From Candidatus Omnitrophota bacterium (GTDB lineage: Bacteria > Omnitrophota > Gorgyraeia > Gygaellales > Profunditerraquicolaceae): a stretch of 6,035 nt of DNA. The position numbers and the translations under genes were made by a program. The stretch spans positions 1-6,035 of the forward strand of contig JAGUYA010000039.1 of the NCBI GenBank assembly GCA_020061545.1. Direction: 5' to 3'. How positions within the stretch are numbered: position 1 is the stretch's first letter; each line of letters begins with the position of its first letter. The notes under the pieces were generated by a model. That model ran no database searches and was not told the DNA's origin. It saw nothing but the letters and a program-made list of their open reading frames with translations. Positions 1 to 5,898 of the stretch are shown here, in pieces.

Positions 1-5
1 GGGGG

Positions 6-78
6 ATAAGTTCGGACATATAAGTTATGTCGTACCTAATTGTTAATATAAAGCTCCATAACTTATGTCCTCACTTAT
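6..78. repeat. Long imperfect inverted repeat abutting the 3' end of leuC
   Basis: The left arm is ATAAGT (6-11), TC, GGACAT (14-19), an extra AT, then AAGTTATG (22-29). The right arm is CATAACTT (57-64), ATGTCC (65-70), TC, then ACTTAT (73-78). The arms pair over 6+6+8 base pairs, with one symmetric 2x2 internal loop (GA opposite GA in the RNA) and a 2-base bulge, around a loop of 27 bases. The left arm also folds on itself: GACATA (15-20), TAAGT, TATGTC (26-31). The right arm overlaps the leuC stop codon. In the leuC transcript it would form a 3'-terminal hairpin, but no U-run follows before the window ends, so I do not call it an intrinsic terminator. It resembles REP-like or small non-autonomous palindromic elements. 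The neighbouring GGGGG (1-5) may belong to it, but the window edge hides this. Confidence 0.7.
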
Positions 79-1328
79 AAATATTCACGTGGGTCAGTAA
101 TCTTGGCACCAAGCGCAGATGCAGCTACCGTTGCTGGCGAAGCCAAGTAAATAAAGGCATTGGGGTTACCCATTCTACCTTTGAAATTTCTATTCGCAGT
201 AGAGATAACCACTTCGCCATCAGCAGGAATGCCGTTGTGCGTTCCGACACAAGGACCGCATCCAGGAGACACTACTACCGCACCTGATTTAATAAATATA
301 TCTATAATACCCAATTTTAAAGCTTCTAAAAAGATTGTGCGCGAAGCAGGAGAAATAATAAATTTTACCCCCGGAGCAATTTTTTTTGTTTTCAATATTG
401 TAGCGGCTATTTTTAAATCTTGGAGTCTACCATTAGTACAGGTACCTAAAAATGCTTCGTTTATTTTGACTCCCTTTAGTTTATCTACAGGTACCACATT
501 ATCTACGCTATGCGGAGAGGATACCTGAGGTTTGAGTTTTGAGATGTCGTATTCCAAGACTTTTGTATATCTTGCGCCTTTGTCAGCAGCAACTGGCTTT
601 ATACTTTTATTTTTAGAAACTTTTTGTTTTAACCAGGCGACTGTCTTTTTATCCTGAGGCATAAATCCTGCCTTAGCACCCATCTCAACAACCATATTAG
701 AGATGGTAAAACGACCATCCATATCTAATTTATCCATTACCTCACCATAGAATTCCACTGCTTTATACGTTGCTCCATGAGAACCTATATTACCGATAAT
801 GTATAAGATAATATCTTTAGCAAATACACCCTTGGGTATCTTGCCCTTGACTAATATTTTCATAGTTTGCGGTACCTTAAACCAGTTTTTTCCTGTAGCT
901 AAAGTAATGGCTAAATCCGTAGAGCCGACACCCGTAGAAAAAGCACCCACTGCACCATAAGTACAGGTATGCGAATCTGCGCCTAAAATCAAATCTCCAG
1001 GCAATATTCGTCCGGATTCAGGAATAACCTGATGGCAAACGCCACAGCCAATGTCATAAAGTTGGGTAGCATAATTCTGGCTGAATTCACGCATTCTTTT
1101 ATGGATTCTGGAAACACCTTCATTTGGAGAGGGTGCGTTATGGTCAATCACCATACAGAACTTTGTCTTTATTCGCTTTACACCCAATTCTTCTAATCTA
1201 TCCATGATAATAGATGATGCGCCATCCTGACCAAAGGCAAAATCAACTTTACATACTGCAAAATCTCCTGCTTTCAATTCTTTGCTTGCATGATTACCTA
1301 AAATCTTTTCTGCAATAGTTTTACCCAT
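75..1328 (-). CDS. leuC: 3-isopropylmalate dehydratase / homoaconitase family large subunit (LeuC type)
   Basis: This is the catalytic large subunit of a 4Fe-4S hydro-lyase. LeuC isomerises 2-isopropylmalate to 3-isopropylmalate in cytosolic leucine synthesis, together with the small subunit LeuD. The 417-residue product has the aconitase-family landmarks: DHNAPSP (62-68), GADSHTCTYGA (117-127), and the three cluster cysteines C297 (GTCTNGR), C357 and C360 (PGCGPC). NRNFKGRMG lies at 379-387. Length and N-terminus (MGKTIAEKIL) fit the short LeuC/homoaconitase group of about 420 residues. I start at the ATG at 1328. The frame stays open to an ATG at 1400, but those 24 extra codons lie in the palindromic spacer and give a hydrophobic peptide foreign to the family. 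No clear Shine-Dalgarno precedes the chosen start (TTTTCTTTTAATTTAT). No leuD begins in the 74 bases downstream. Related enzymes act on homocitrate or citramalate derivatives, so the substrate is inferred. Confidence 0.9.
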   Translation of the reverse strand: MGKTIAEKILGNHASKELKAGDFAVCKVDFAFGQDGASSIIMDRLEELGVKRIKTKFCMVIDHNAPSPNEGVSRIHKRMREFSQNYATQLYDIGCGVCHQVIPESGRILPGDLILGADSHTCTYGAVGAFSTGVGSTDLAITLATGKNWFKVPQTMKILVKGKIPKGVFAKDIILYIIGNIGSHGATYKAVEFYGEVMDKLDMDGRFTISNMVVEMGAKAGFMPQDKKTVAWLKQKVSKNKSIKPVAADKGARYTKVLEYDISKLKPQVSSPHSVDNVVPVDKLKGVKINEAFLGTCTNGRLQDLKIAATILKTKKIAPGVKFIISPASRTIFLEALKLGIIDIFIKSGAVVVSPGCGPCVGTHNGIPADGEVVISTANRNFKGRMGNPNAFIYLASPATVAASALGAKITDPREYL

Positions 1329-1342
1329 ATAAATTAAAAGAA

Positions 1343-1463
1343 AAATCCCAATTTCAAATATTACCAATACTACCAATAAATCCCAATTTCCAAATTCCAA
1401 ACAATTTTGGATTTGGGATTTCGGATTTATTTGGGATTTGGTAGTATTTGGATTTTGGATTTA
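1343..1463. repeat. Quasi-palindromic AT-rich intergenic element (copy B)
   Basis: This element fills the spacer between the aminotransferase and leuC and runs into the 5' flank of leuC. The left half is built of AATCCCAA/CCAAATTCC words and the right half of TTTGGATTT/TTGGGATTT words, which are their complements. The apex is CCAAA (1397-1401), CAAT, TTTGG (1406-1410). TACTACCAA (1368-1376) pairs with TTGGTAGTA (1438-1446), and AAATCCCAA near 1344-1352 faces TTTTGGATTT at 1453-1462. Several bulges interrupt arms of about 55-60 bases. On the transcribed minus strand the 3' arm is followed by TTTTTCTTTT (1345 down to 1336), so the RNA hairpin has a terminator-like shape, although its stem is AU-rich and irregular. 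It is the same style as the element at 4233-4366, with shared ATAAATCCAAA and ATTTGGATT or ATTGGGATT words, but the two are not identical. Confidence 0.8.
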
Positions 1464-1467
1464 TCAT

Positions 1468-2643
1468 TTATATTTTATTCATCCATTCTTCTAATCTGTC
1501 CATTCCCTTTTCTAACTGTTCAAGATTTATGGCAAAGCTTATACGCACATAGTCATCTCTACCAAACCCTATCCCTGGAATAAGGCTCACAGAGGCTTCT
1601 TCAAGTAAACGATTAGCAAAAGTTAGAGAATCCAATCCAAACCTAGAAATATCGCAGAATATATAGAATGCTCCCTGGGGTTTTACAAAACCGATTCTTC
1701 CCATTTTGCCTAATCTCTCCAGCGCATAATCCCTTCTTTTCTGAAACTCACTAAGCATGAACTTGGAGAACTCAACCCCAGCATTTAATGCTGCTTGCGC
1801 TGCCTTTTGACTAATGGATGAGGGATTAGATGTAGAATGGTCCTGTAATTTAGCCACGGCATCCACTATATCAGGAGGGCCAGCTAAATATCCAATGCGC
1901 CATCCGGTCATAGAATAACTTTTTGATACGCCATTCACAGTAATAGTGAAGTTGTATATATCCTTTCCGCAAGATGCAATGGATACGTGTTTTAAATTGT
2001 CGTATATAAGTTTTTCGTATACTTCATCACTAATGACAAAAATCTTTTTAGCTGCACAGATGCGCGCTATTTCTCTTAACTCATTTTCTGCATAGACACA
2101 TCCTGTAGGATTAGAAGGACTGTTCAGTATAATTAGTTTTGTTTTGGAATTAATGTGTTTTTCTAAGTCCTTAACTGTTATCTTGAAATTATTTTCCGGT
2201 AAAGTTTCAATAAAATGGGGTTTTCCCTGGCAAAGGTTAACTATTTCAGGATAACTTACCCAATAAGGAGAAGGTATTAATATCTCATCCCCTTTATTTA
2301 CTAATACAAATAACGCATTGAATATACTGTGTTTTGCACCACAGGAAACAGCTATCTGGCTGGAATCGTAATTGAGGGAATTATCTTTCCTAAATTTTTC
2401 CGAAATGATTTTCTTTAATTCTGGAATACCAGTGGTAGGCGTGTATTTGGTGAAACCTGTTTTTATAGCTTCTATGGCAGCGTCTTTAATAAAATCAGGG
2501 GTATCAAAATCGGGTTCTCCGGAAGCTAAGTTTACAATATCGCGTCCTTCGGATTTTAATTTTTTGGCTTTTGCGGTTATGGCAAGAGTAGAGGAAGGAT
2601 TTAAATTTTGTACACGTTTGGCCAGCCTTAAATATGTTACCAT
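1468..2643 (-). CDS. Class I PLP-dependent aspartate-type aminotransferase
   Basis: This is a fold-type I aminotransferase, 391 residues, close in pattern to the bacterial Ib aspartate aminotransferases such as the Thermus AspC. It would transfer an amino group between aspartate and 2-oxoglutarate in the cytosol. Visible landmarks are SGEPDFDTP (41-49), PYWVSYPE (126-133), the SPSNPTG loop with N178, ISDEVYE with D206 contacting the PLP pyridine nitrogen and Y209, and SKSYSMTGWRIGY with the Schiff-base lysine K241. R367 (VRISFA) is the expected arginine for the substrate alpha-carboxylate. K104 in CGAKHSIFN is at the place where Ib enzymes carry a lysine for the distal carboxylate. Some members also transaminate prephenate, so I leave the symbol empty. 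The ATG at 2643 is the only plausible start, 13 bases after rplQ, with no clear Shine-Dalgarno. No intact promoter is visible, so read-through from rplQ is likely. Confidence 0.9.
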   Translation of the reverse strand: MVTYLRLAKRVQNLNPSSTLAITAKAKKLKSEGRDIVNLASGEPDFDTPDFIKDAAIEAIKTGFTKYTPTTGIPELKKIISEKFRKDNSLNYDSSQIAVSCGAKHSIFNALFVLVNKGDEILIPSPYWVSYPEIVNLCQGKPHFIETLPENNFKITVKDLEKHINSKTKLIILNSPSNPTGCVYAENELREIARICAAKKIFVISDEVYEKLIYDNLKHVSIASCGKDIYNFTITVNGVSKSYSMTGWRIGYLAGPPDIVDAVAKLQDHSTSNPSSISQKAAQAALNAGVEFSKFMLSEFQKRRDYALERLGKMGRIGFVKPQGAFYIFCDISRFGLDSLTFANRLLEEASVSLIPGIGFGRDDYVRISFAINLEQLEKGMDRLEEWMNKI

Positions 2644-2656
2644 CGAGATATCTTTA

Positions 2657-3211
2657 TTATAAAGAATCCCTTTCTTTTTTAAATATTCTTCTTAAACCCC
2701 CTAAAAATTGCTTCGCGGGTTTTTTGGTAATGGGTGGTTTTTCTTTTACAGCTGTCACCGGTTCTATTTTGAGCTTTTCTTCTTTAAGGGGTTTTTCCTC
2801 GATCGCTTCAGGTTGCTTTTCTGCCTTGGTTTTAATTTTTTTCGGCTCCTTTTCTTTAATTTCTGTAAGCTCTAAAATTGCTAACTGTGCGTTATCGCCT
2901 CGCCTTTCCTTAAGATTAAGAATTCTGGTATAACCACCAATTCTATTCGCAAAACGCGGGGCAATGTCATTAAAAAGCAGACTTACGAGCCTATGATTAC
3001 CCAATATCCTATAGACTTGCCTCTTTGCTGAAAGAGAATTTTTTTTGCCCAAAAATATCAGTCTATCTATCAATGGTTTTGCTGCTTTGGCTTTGTGCAT
3101 TGTAGTTTTAATCCGCTGATGTGTAATCAGGGCTTTAGTTAAACTTATTAGTGAAGCCTTGCGCCAGCTGGTAAAACGATTTAGTTGCAATCTTGTTTTA
3201 CTATGTCTCAT
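2657..3211 (-). CDS. rplQ: 50S ribosomal protein L17 with a long C-terminal tail
   Basis: L17 is a large-subunit protein located near the exit-tunnel side of the 50S particle. Residues 1-117 form the normal domain: MRHSKTRLQLNR at the start, HQRIKTT (31-37), APRFANRIGGYTRIL (84-98) and the closing AILELTE (111-117). The usual length is about 115-130 residues, whereas this protein has 184. The extra part is a K/E/P-rich, probably disordered linker (about 118-166) followed by a short basic-hydrophobic end, KQFLGGLRRIFKKERDSL (167-184). The reading frame is continuous and there is no sign of a frameshift. The ATG is 4 bases after the rpoA stop, so translation is probably coupled; only a weak AAAGG (within the last rpoA codons) precedes it. 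This is the last ribosomal gene of the operon, and no terminator follows before the aminotransferase. Confidence 0.96.
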   Translation of the reverse strand: MRHSKTRLQLNRFTSWRKASLISLTKALITHQRIKTTMHKAKAAKPLIDRLIFLGKKNSLSAKRQVYRILGNHRLVSLLFNDIAPRFANRIGGYTRILNLKERRGDNAQLAILELTEIKEKEPKKIKTKAEKQPEAIEEKPLKEEKLKIEPVTAVKEKPPITKKPAKQFLGGLRRIFKKERDSL

Positions 3212-3215
3212 AAAC

Positions 3216-4205
3216 TTAAGCCTTTTTTAATTTTTTGGAGTCAATCTGCATCCTCAGAGTTAAACCCATTCCTGCTAGAAGCTCTTTTATTTCAGTTAAA
3301 GATTTTTTACCGAAATTTTTAAAACTCAACATTTCTTCTTCGGTCCTCTTTACTAAATCCGCGATAGTCTTAATATTGGCTTCTCTCAAGACATTTGAAC
3401 TTCTCACTGATAATTCCAGTTCAGATATAGGCAGTTTCAATTTCTCGTATAAAGCTATCTCTTCCTTGGTCATTTCTGGTTCCTCTTCTATTTCTTCGGG
3501 TAACTGACCAAAGCTAACAAAAATATCTAAATGTCTTTGCAAGATATTGGAGGCATAGAGGAGAGCATCCTTAGGGTTTACTGCGCCATTTGTCCATATT
3601 TCTAATATCAATTTGTCATAATCTGTCCTCTGGCCGACCCGTGTATTCTCTACAGAAAAATTCACTTTTTTGACCGGGCTAAATATAGAATCTATAGGAA
3701 TTACGCCTATAGCAATACCTTCTCTTTTATTTAATTCCTGGGGGACATAACCTCTACCCCTGGCTACTTCCATTTCCACCTGAAACTTCGTATCTTTGGT
3801 TAGGGTGGCAATAGGTAAATCCGGATTAATTATTTCTATCGTCTCATCTACCTCGATATCCTTTGCTTTAATCTCACCCCTGGTATTTCTTTTTATGTAT
3901 ATTGTCTTGGGTATTTTGGAATGCGAGTTTAATACCAGACTCTTTATATTCAGAATTATCTCAGGAACGTCTTCGAGCACCCCTGGTATAGTAGAAAATT
4001 CATGTTGCACACCCTGTATCTTAACCGAAGTTACAGCGCTACCTTCTATAGAAGAAAGTAAAACTCGTCTTAAGGAATTACCCAGGGTTACGCCATAACC
4101 TCTTTCAAACGGAGCAGCAGAAAATTTACCATACATATTTGTGTAACTAGATTCATCGCATTCCAGTCTTCTTGGTAACTGGAAATCTCTCCATTTTGTA
4201 CCCAT
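3216..4205 (-). CDS. rpoA: DNA-directed RNA polymerase subunit alpha
   Basis: Alpha dimerises to nucleate assembly of core RNA polymerase. The protein has 329 residues, the normal length. The N-terminal assembly domain (about 1-232) carries PFERGYGVTLGNSLRRVLLSS (32-52), the dimer-interface signature, and later NPKDALLYASNIL (210-222). An acidic linker, LPEEIEEEPEMTKEE (235-249), leads to the C-terminal domain (about 262-320). The DNA-contact residues match the E. coli ones with an offset of three: R268 (R265), N271 (N268), G299 (G296), K301 (K298) and S302 (S299). The domain should therefore bind UP-element DNA and activators. The start MGTKWRDFQLPRRLECDES is of a kind I associate with PVC-related phyla. 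The ATG has a strong AGGAGG five bases upstream. The gene is separated from rpsD by 161 bases that are mostly a palindromic repeat, whereas its junction with rplQ is tight. Confidence 0.98.
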   Translation of the reverse strand: MGTKWRDFQLPRRLECDESSYTNMYGKFSAAPFERGYGVTLGNSLRRVLLSSIEGSAVTSVKIQGVQHEFSTIPGVLEDVPEIILNIKSLVLNSHSKIPKTIYIKRNTRGEIKAKDIEVDETIEIINPDLPIATLTKDTKFQVEMEVARGRGYVPQELNKREGIAIGVIPIDSIFSPVKKVNFSVENTRVGQRTDYDKLILEIWTNGAVNPKDALLYASNILQRHLDIFVSFGQLPEEIEEEPEMTKEEIALYEKLKLPISELELSVRSSNVLREANIKTIADLVKRTEEEMLSFKNFGKKSLTEIKELLAGMGLTLRMQIDSKKLKKA

Positions 4206-4210
4206 CTATT

Positions 4211-4216
4211 CCTCCT
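4211..4216 (-). promoter_or_regulatory. Strong Shine-Dalgarno of rpoA (AGGAGG)
   Basis: On the minus strand AGGAGG is followed by AATAG and the rpoA ATG, an ideal spacing. It lies outside the palindromic repeat that begins about 17 bases further upstream. rpoA can therefore initiate independently of translation arriving from rpsD, which would be useful because the repeat breaks the close gene coupling seen elsewhere in the operon. Confidence 0.85.
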
Positions 4217-4232
4217 ATTGACTTATGCGGGT

Positions 4233-4260
4233 AAAATCCAAATGACAAAATCCAAATGAC
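4233..4260. repeat. Exact tandem duplication of a 14-base unit
   Basis: AAAATCCAAATGAC occurs at 4233-4246 and again, perfectly, at 4247-4260, and is followed by the partial unit AAAATAAAT. It lies in the outer left arm of the palindromic element. The right arm has only one matching unit (4353-4366), which accounts for part of the length difference between the arms. Replication slippage is the simplest origin. Confidence 0.9.
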
Positions 4261-4366
4261 AAAATAAATTCAAAATCCCAATGACAAATATCAAAACTAA
4301 AATTTTGTGATTTGATATTTGTGCTTTGGATTTATTTTGAATTTTGAGTTTTGACATTTGGATTTA
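4233..4366. repeat. Quasi-palindromic AT-rich intergenic element (copy A) inside the alpha operon
   Basis: This occupies nearly the whole rpsD-rpoA spacer. The core stem is ACAAATATCAAA (4284-4295) against TTTGATATTTGT (4311-4322), 12 perfect base pairs. The 15-base loop contains AAAATTTT (4299-4306). Outside the core, TCC (4276-4278) faces GGA (4328-4330). AAATTCAAAAT (about 4266-4276) is the complement of ATTTTGAATTT (about 4334-4344). The outer AAATCCAAATGAC faces GACATTTGGATTT (4353-4365) with one mismatch. The right arm ends at the rpsD stop codon. The left arm carries an extra 14-base unit that makes it longer than the right. A transcript from either strand would fold into a long, bulged, AU-rich hairpin. 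It is followed only by GGATTTTACCC, so a terminator role is not supported, and one here would cut off rpoA. Confidence 0.85.
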
Positions 4367-4996
4367 TTACTTTGAATACAACTCCACTATTAATTGCTCT
4401 TGAATAGCGCTAGGAATATCATCTTTTTCTGGTAATCTTAAGACCTTTGCTTTTAGCTCATTGGGGTCGAATTCTAACCAAGAAGGAATACTCCTCTCAC
4501 GGGTAAGTTCTAGATTCTCTTTGATTTTTTTCTTTGCGTCTTCTTTAGCTTCTAATTGAATAATATCGTCTTTATTAATTAAATAAGACGGTATATTTAC
4601 ACGCTTGGAATTTACATAGACAAAATTGTGGCGCACAATCTGTCGGCTTTGCGCCCTCGAAAGACCCCATCCTAATCTGAAGATAACGTTATCTAATCTT
4701 CTCTCTAATAGCTGCAAGAGTACCTTTCCGGTTACGCCCTTAGATTTAGAGGCAATCTGGAAATATCTGCGGAACTGTCTTTCTAAAACTCCATACATCC
4801 ACTTTGCTTTCTGCTTTTCTCTTAGCTGTAAACCATAGTTAGAAAGCTTCTGTCGCCTACCCTGACCGTGCTGACCTGGAGTATAGCTTCTTTTAGCCAG
4901 AGCGCATTTTGGAGTAGTACACCGGGGGCCTTTTAAAAATAATTTTTCTCCTTCACGTCTACACAATCTACAAACAGCATTTATGTATCGACCCAT
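4367..4996 (-). CDS. rpsD: 30S ribosomal protein S4 (zinc-binding form)
   Basis: S4 is a primary 16S rRNA-binding protein that nucleates the 5' domain of the small subunit. The product has 209 residues, close to the usual 200-209. C9, C12, C26 and C31 (C-x2-C, then C-x4-C) form the N-terminal zinc knuckle of the Cys-plus S4 type. SYTPGQHGQGR is at 37-47. The S4 RNA-binding fold spans about 97-148, with LERRLDNVIFRLG (97-109), SRAQSRQIVRH (113-123) and VYVNSKRVNIPSYLI (126-140). The start ATG lies 5 bases after the rpsK stop, and its Shine-Dalgarno (GAAGGAG) is inside the last rpsK codons, indicating coupled translation. In E. coli S4 represses this operon by binding a leader before rpsM; no leader of that kind is visible here, since rpmJ sits only 24 bases before rpsM. 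Confidence 0.98.
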   Translation of the reverse strand: MGRYINAVCRLCRREGEKLFLKGPRCTTPKCALAKRSYTPGQHGQGRRQKLSNYGLQLREKQKAKWMYGVLERQFRRYFQIASKSKGVTGKVLLQLLERRLDNVIFRLGWGLSRAQSRQIVRHNFVYVNSKRVNIPSYLINKDDIIQLEAKEDAKKKIKENLELTRERSIPSWLEFDPNELKAKVLRLPEKDDIPSAIQEQLIVELYSK

Positions 4997-5001
4997 TTAT
5001 T

Positions 5002-5391
5002 TTATACTCTCCTTCTTTTTTTTGCCCGACAGCCATTATGCGGAATAGGTGTGACATCTCTGATAGATGTGATAGTCAAACCTGTAGCTTGTAGCGCCCT
5101 AATAGCTGATTCTCTGCCTGAACCCGGACCTTTTACATAGACATCCAGTTCTTTAATCCCAATTTCTTTTGCCTTTCTTGCTGCATCAGTTGCAGCTACT
5201 TGAGCAGCGAAAGGTGTAGATTTTTTTGAGCCGCTATAGCCCACTATACCAGGCGCAGACCAAACCAGCGCATTGCCTTGCTTATCGGTTATGGTAATTA
5301 TGGTGTTGTTGAAGCTGGCCTGAATATGGGCTATACCAGAAGTGATGCCTTTTGCGATTTTTTTCTTTTTTGCCTTATCTTTTACTGCCAT
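5002..5391 (-). CDS. rpsK: 30S ribosomal protein S11
   Basis: S11 sits on the 30S platform and contacts 16S rRNA near the mRNA exit. The product has 129 residues, the same as E. coli S11. Conserved stretches are [18 protein letters not shown] (19-36), [13 protein letters not shown] (55-67), [15 protein letters not shown] (86-100) and the signature [11 protein letters not shown] (112-122), followed by a basic end. N119-G120 matches the Asn-Gly pair reported to become isoaspartate in E. coli S11. The lysine-rich N-terminus ([11 protein letters not shown]) is usual for the family. The ATG has GGGGG seven bases upstream. A 66-base spacer separates it from rpsM, longer than the junctions on either side. 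Confidence 0.98.
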   Translation of the reverse strand: MAVKDKAKKKKIAKGITSGIAHIQASFNNTIITITDKQGNALVWSAPGIVGYSGSKKSTPFAAQVAATDAARKAKEIGIKELDVYVKGPGSGRESAIRALQATGLTITSIRDVTPIPHNGCRAKKRRRV

Positions 5392-5457
5392 TCATTATCC
5401 CCCTTTTGGCTTACCCCGTGAGAAATCTTGATTTATCCCATTTTAGCTTTGGTATTT

Positions 5458-5874
5458 TTAACGGGGCTTAGCTATGGGCGCGGCTTTTTTCTCGTCCACA
5501 ACCTTCTTTATAACCGCCATCCCGCCTTTACGCGGGCCTTTTCGAGTTCTGGCATTTGTGCGCGTGCGTTGACCTCTTACCGGAAGACCTTTTTTATGGC
5601 GTAAGCCCCTCCAGGACCCAATATCCATCAATCTTTTTATATTTTGTGATATCTCCCGACGTAAATCTCCTTCGACTTTATAACCGCTTTTTTGTATAGT
5701 ATTAGTTATATGCGAAACCTCTTCCTCGGTTAAATCTTTAGCGCGTTTATCAGGATTTATACCCGCTTCTTTAAGAATTCTATTAGACAATGTCCTGCCT
5801 ATACCGTATAGATAAGTCAAAGCAATCTCAATCCTTTTTTCTTTGGGTATATCCACGCCTATAATTCTTGGCAC
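5458..5874 (-). CDS. rpsM: 30S ribosomal protein S13 (GTG start)
   Basis: S13 lies in the head of the small subunit, contacts P-site tRNA and forms a bridge to the 50S particle. Residues 1-115 align by eye with the E. coli protein: [10 protein letters not shown] at the start, [12 protein letters not shown] (19-30, helix-hairpin-helix), [19 protein letters not shown] (68-86), and [18 protein letters not shown] (87-104) with [11 protein letters not shown]. At 138 residues it is longer than the typical 115-126. The extra C-terminus (about 117-138, [20 protein letters not shown]) is basic and not recognised. The start is a GTG, fixed by GGGAGG four bases upstream and by the PRIIG N-terminus, which leaves little room for an alternative. 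It follows rpmJ after 24 bases. Confidence 0.97.
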   Translation of the reverse strand: MPRIIGVDIPKEKRIEIALTYLYGIGRTLSNRILKEAGINPDKRAKDLTEEEVSHITNTIQKSGYKVEGDLRREISQNIKRLMDIGSWRGLRHKKGLPVRGQRTRTNARTRKGPRKGGMAVIKKVVDEKKAAPIAKPR

Positions 5875-5878
5875 CTTT

Positions 5879-5884
5879 CCTCCC
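5879..5884 (-). promoter_or_regulatory. Shine-Dalgarno GGGAGG that fixes the rpsM GTG start
   Basis: On the minus strand GGGAGG, then AAAG, then GTG CCA AGA. There is no ATG in frame nearby, so this site supports GTG as the initiation codon of S13. It lies in the 24-base rpmJ-rpsM spacer, which holds nothing else recognisable. Confidence 0.8.
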
Positions 5885-5898
5885 TTTATCTTTGTATT

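Noticed and set aside
36..59. Seven-codon mini-ORF (ATG to TAG) downstream of leuC, preceded by GAGGA
   Set aside because: It lies in the loop of the inverted repeat, is too short to judge, and gives no recognisable peptide. It is not the start of leuD.
160..528. Plus-strand open frame of 122 codons across leuC
   Set aside because: It is antisense to strongly conserved LeuC coding sequence containing all three cluster cysteines, with no family resemblance. The other plus-strand frames (2372-2662, 2634-2933, 3235-3507, 3796-4098, 4626-4838) are shadows for the same reason.
1358..1386. Promoter-like pair for leuC on the minus strand: TTGGGA, 17 bases, TAATAT
   Set aside because: Each hexamer matches the sigma-70 consensus at only 4 of 6 positions, and both lie inside a repetitive AT-rich palindrome where such matches are expected by chance.
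2656..2661. Perfect TATAAT on the minus strand just before the aminotransferase
   Set aside because: No -35-like hexamer sits 16-18 bases upstream, the motif overlaps the rplQ stop codon, and it leaves almost no 5' leader. Probably chance.
4233..4260. Possible CRISPR-like array from the repeated 14-base unit
   Set aside because: The two units are directly adjacent with no spacer, too short for CRISPR repeats, and part of a palindrome arm; there are no cas genes.
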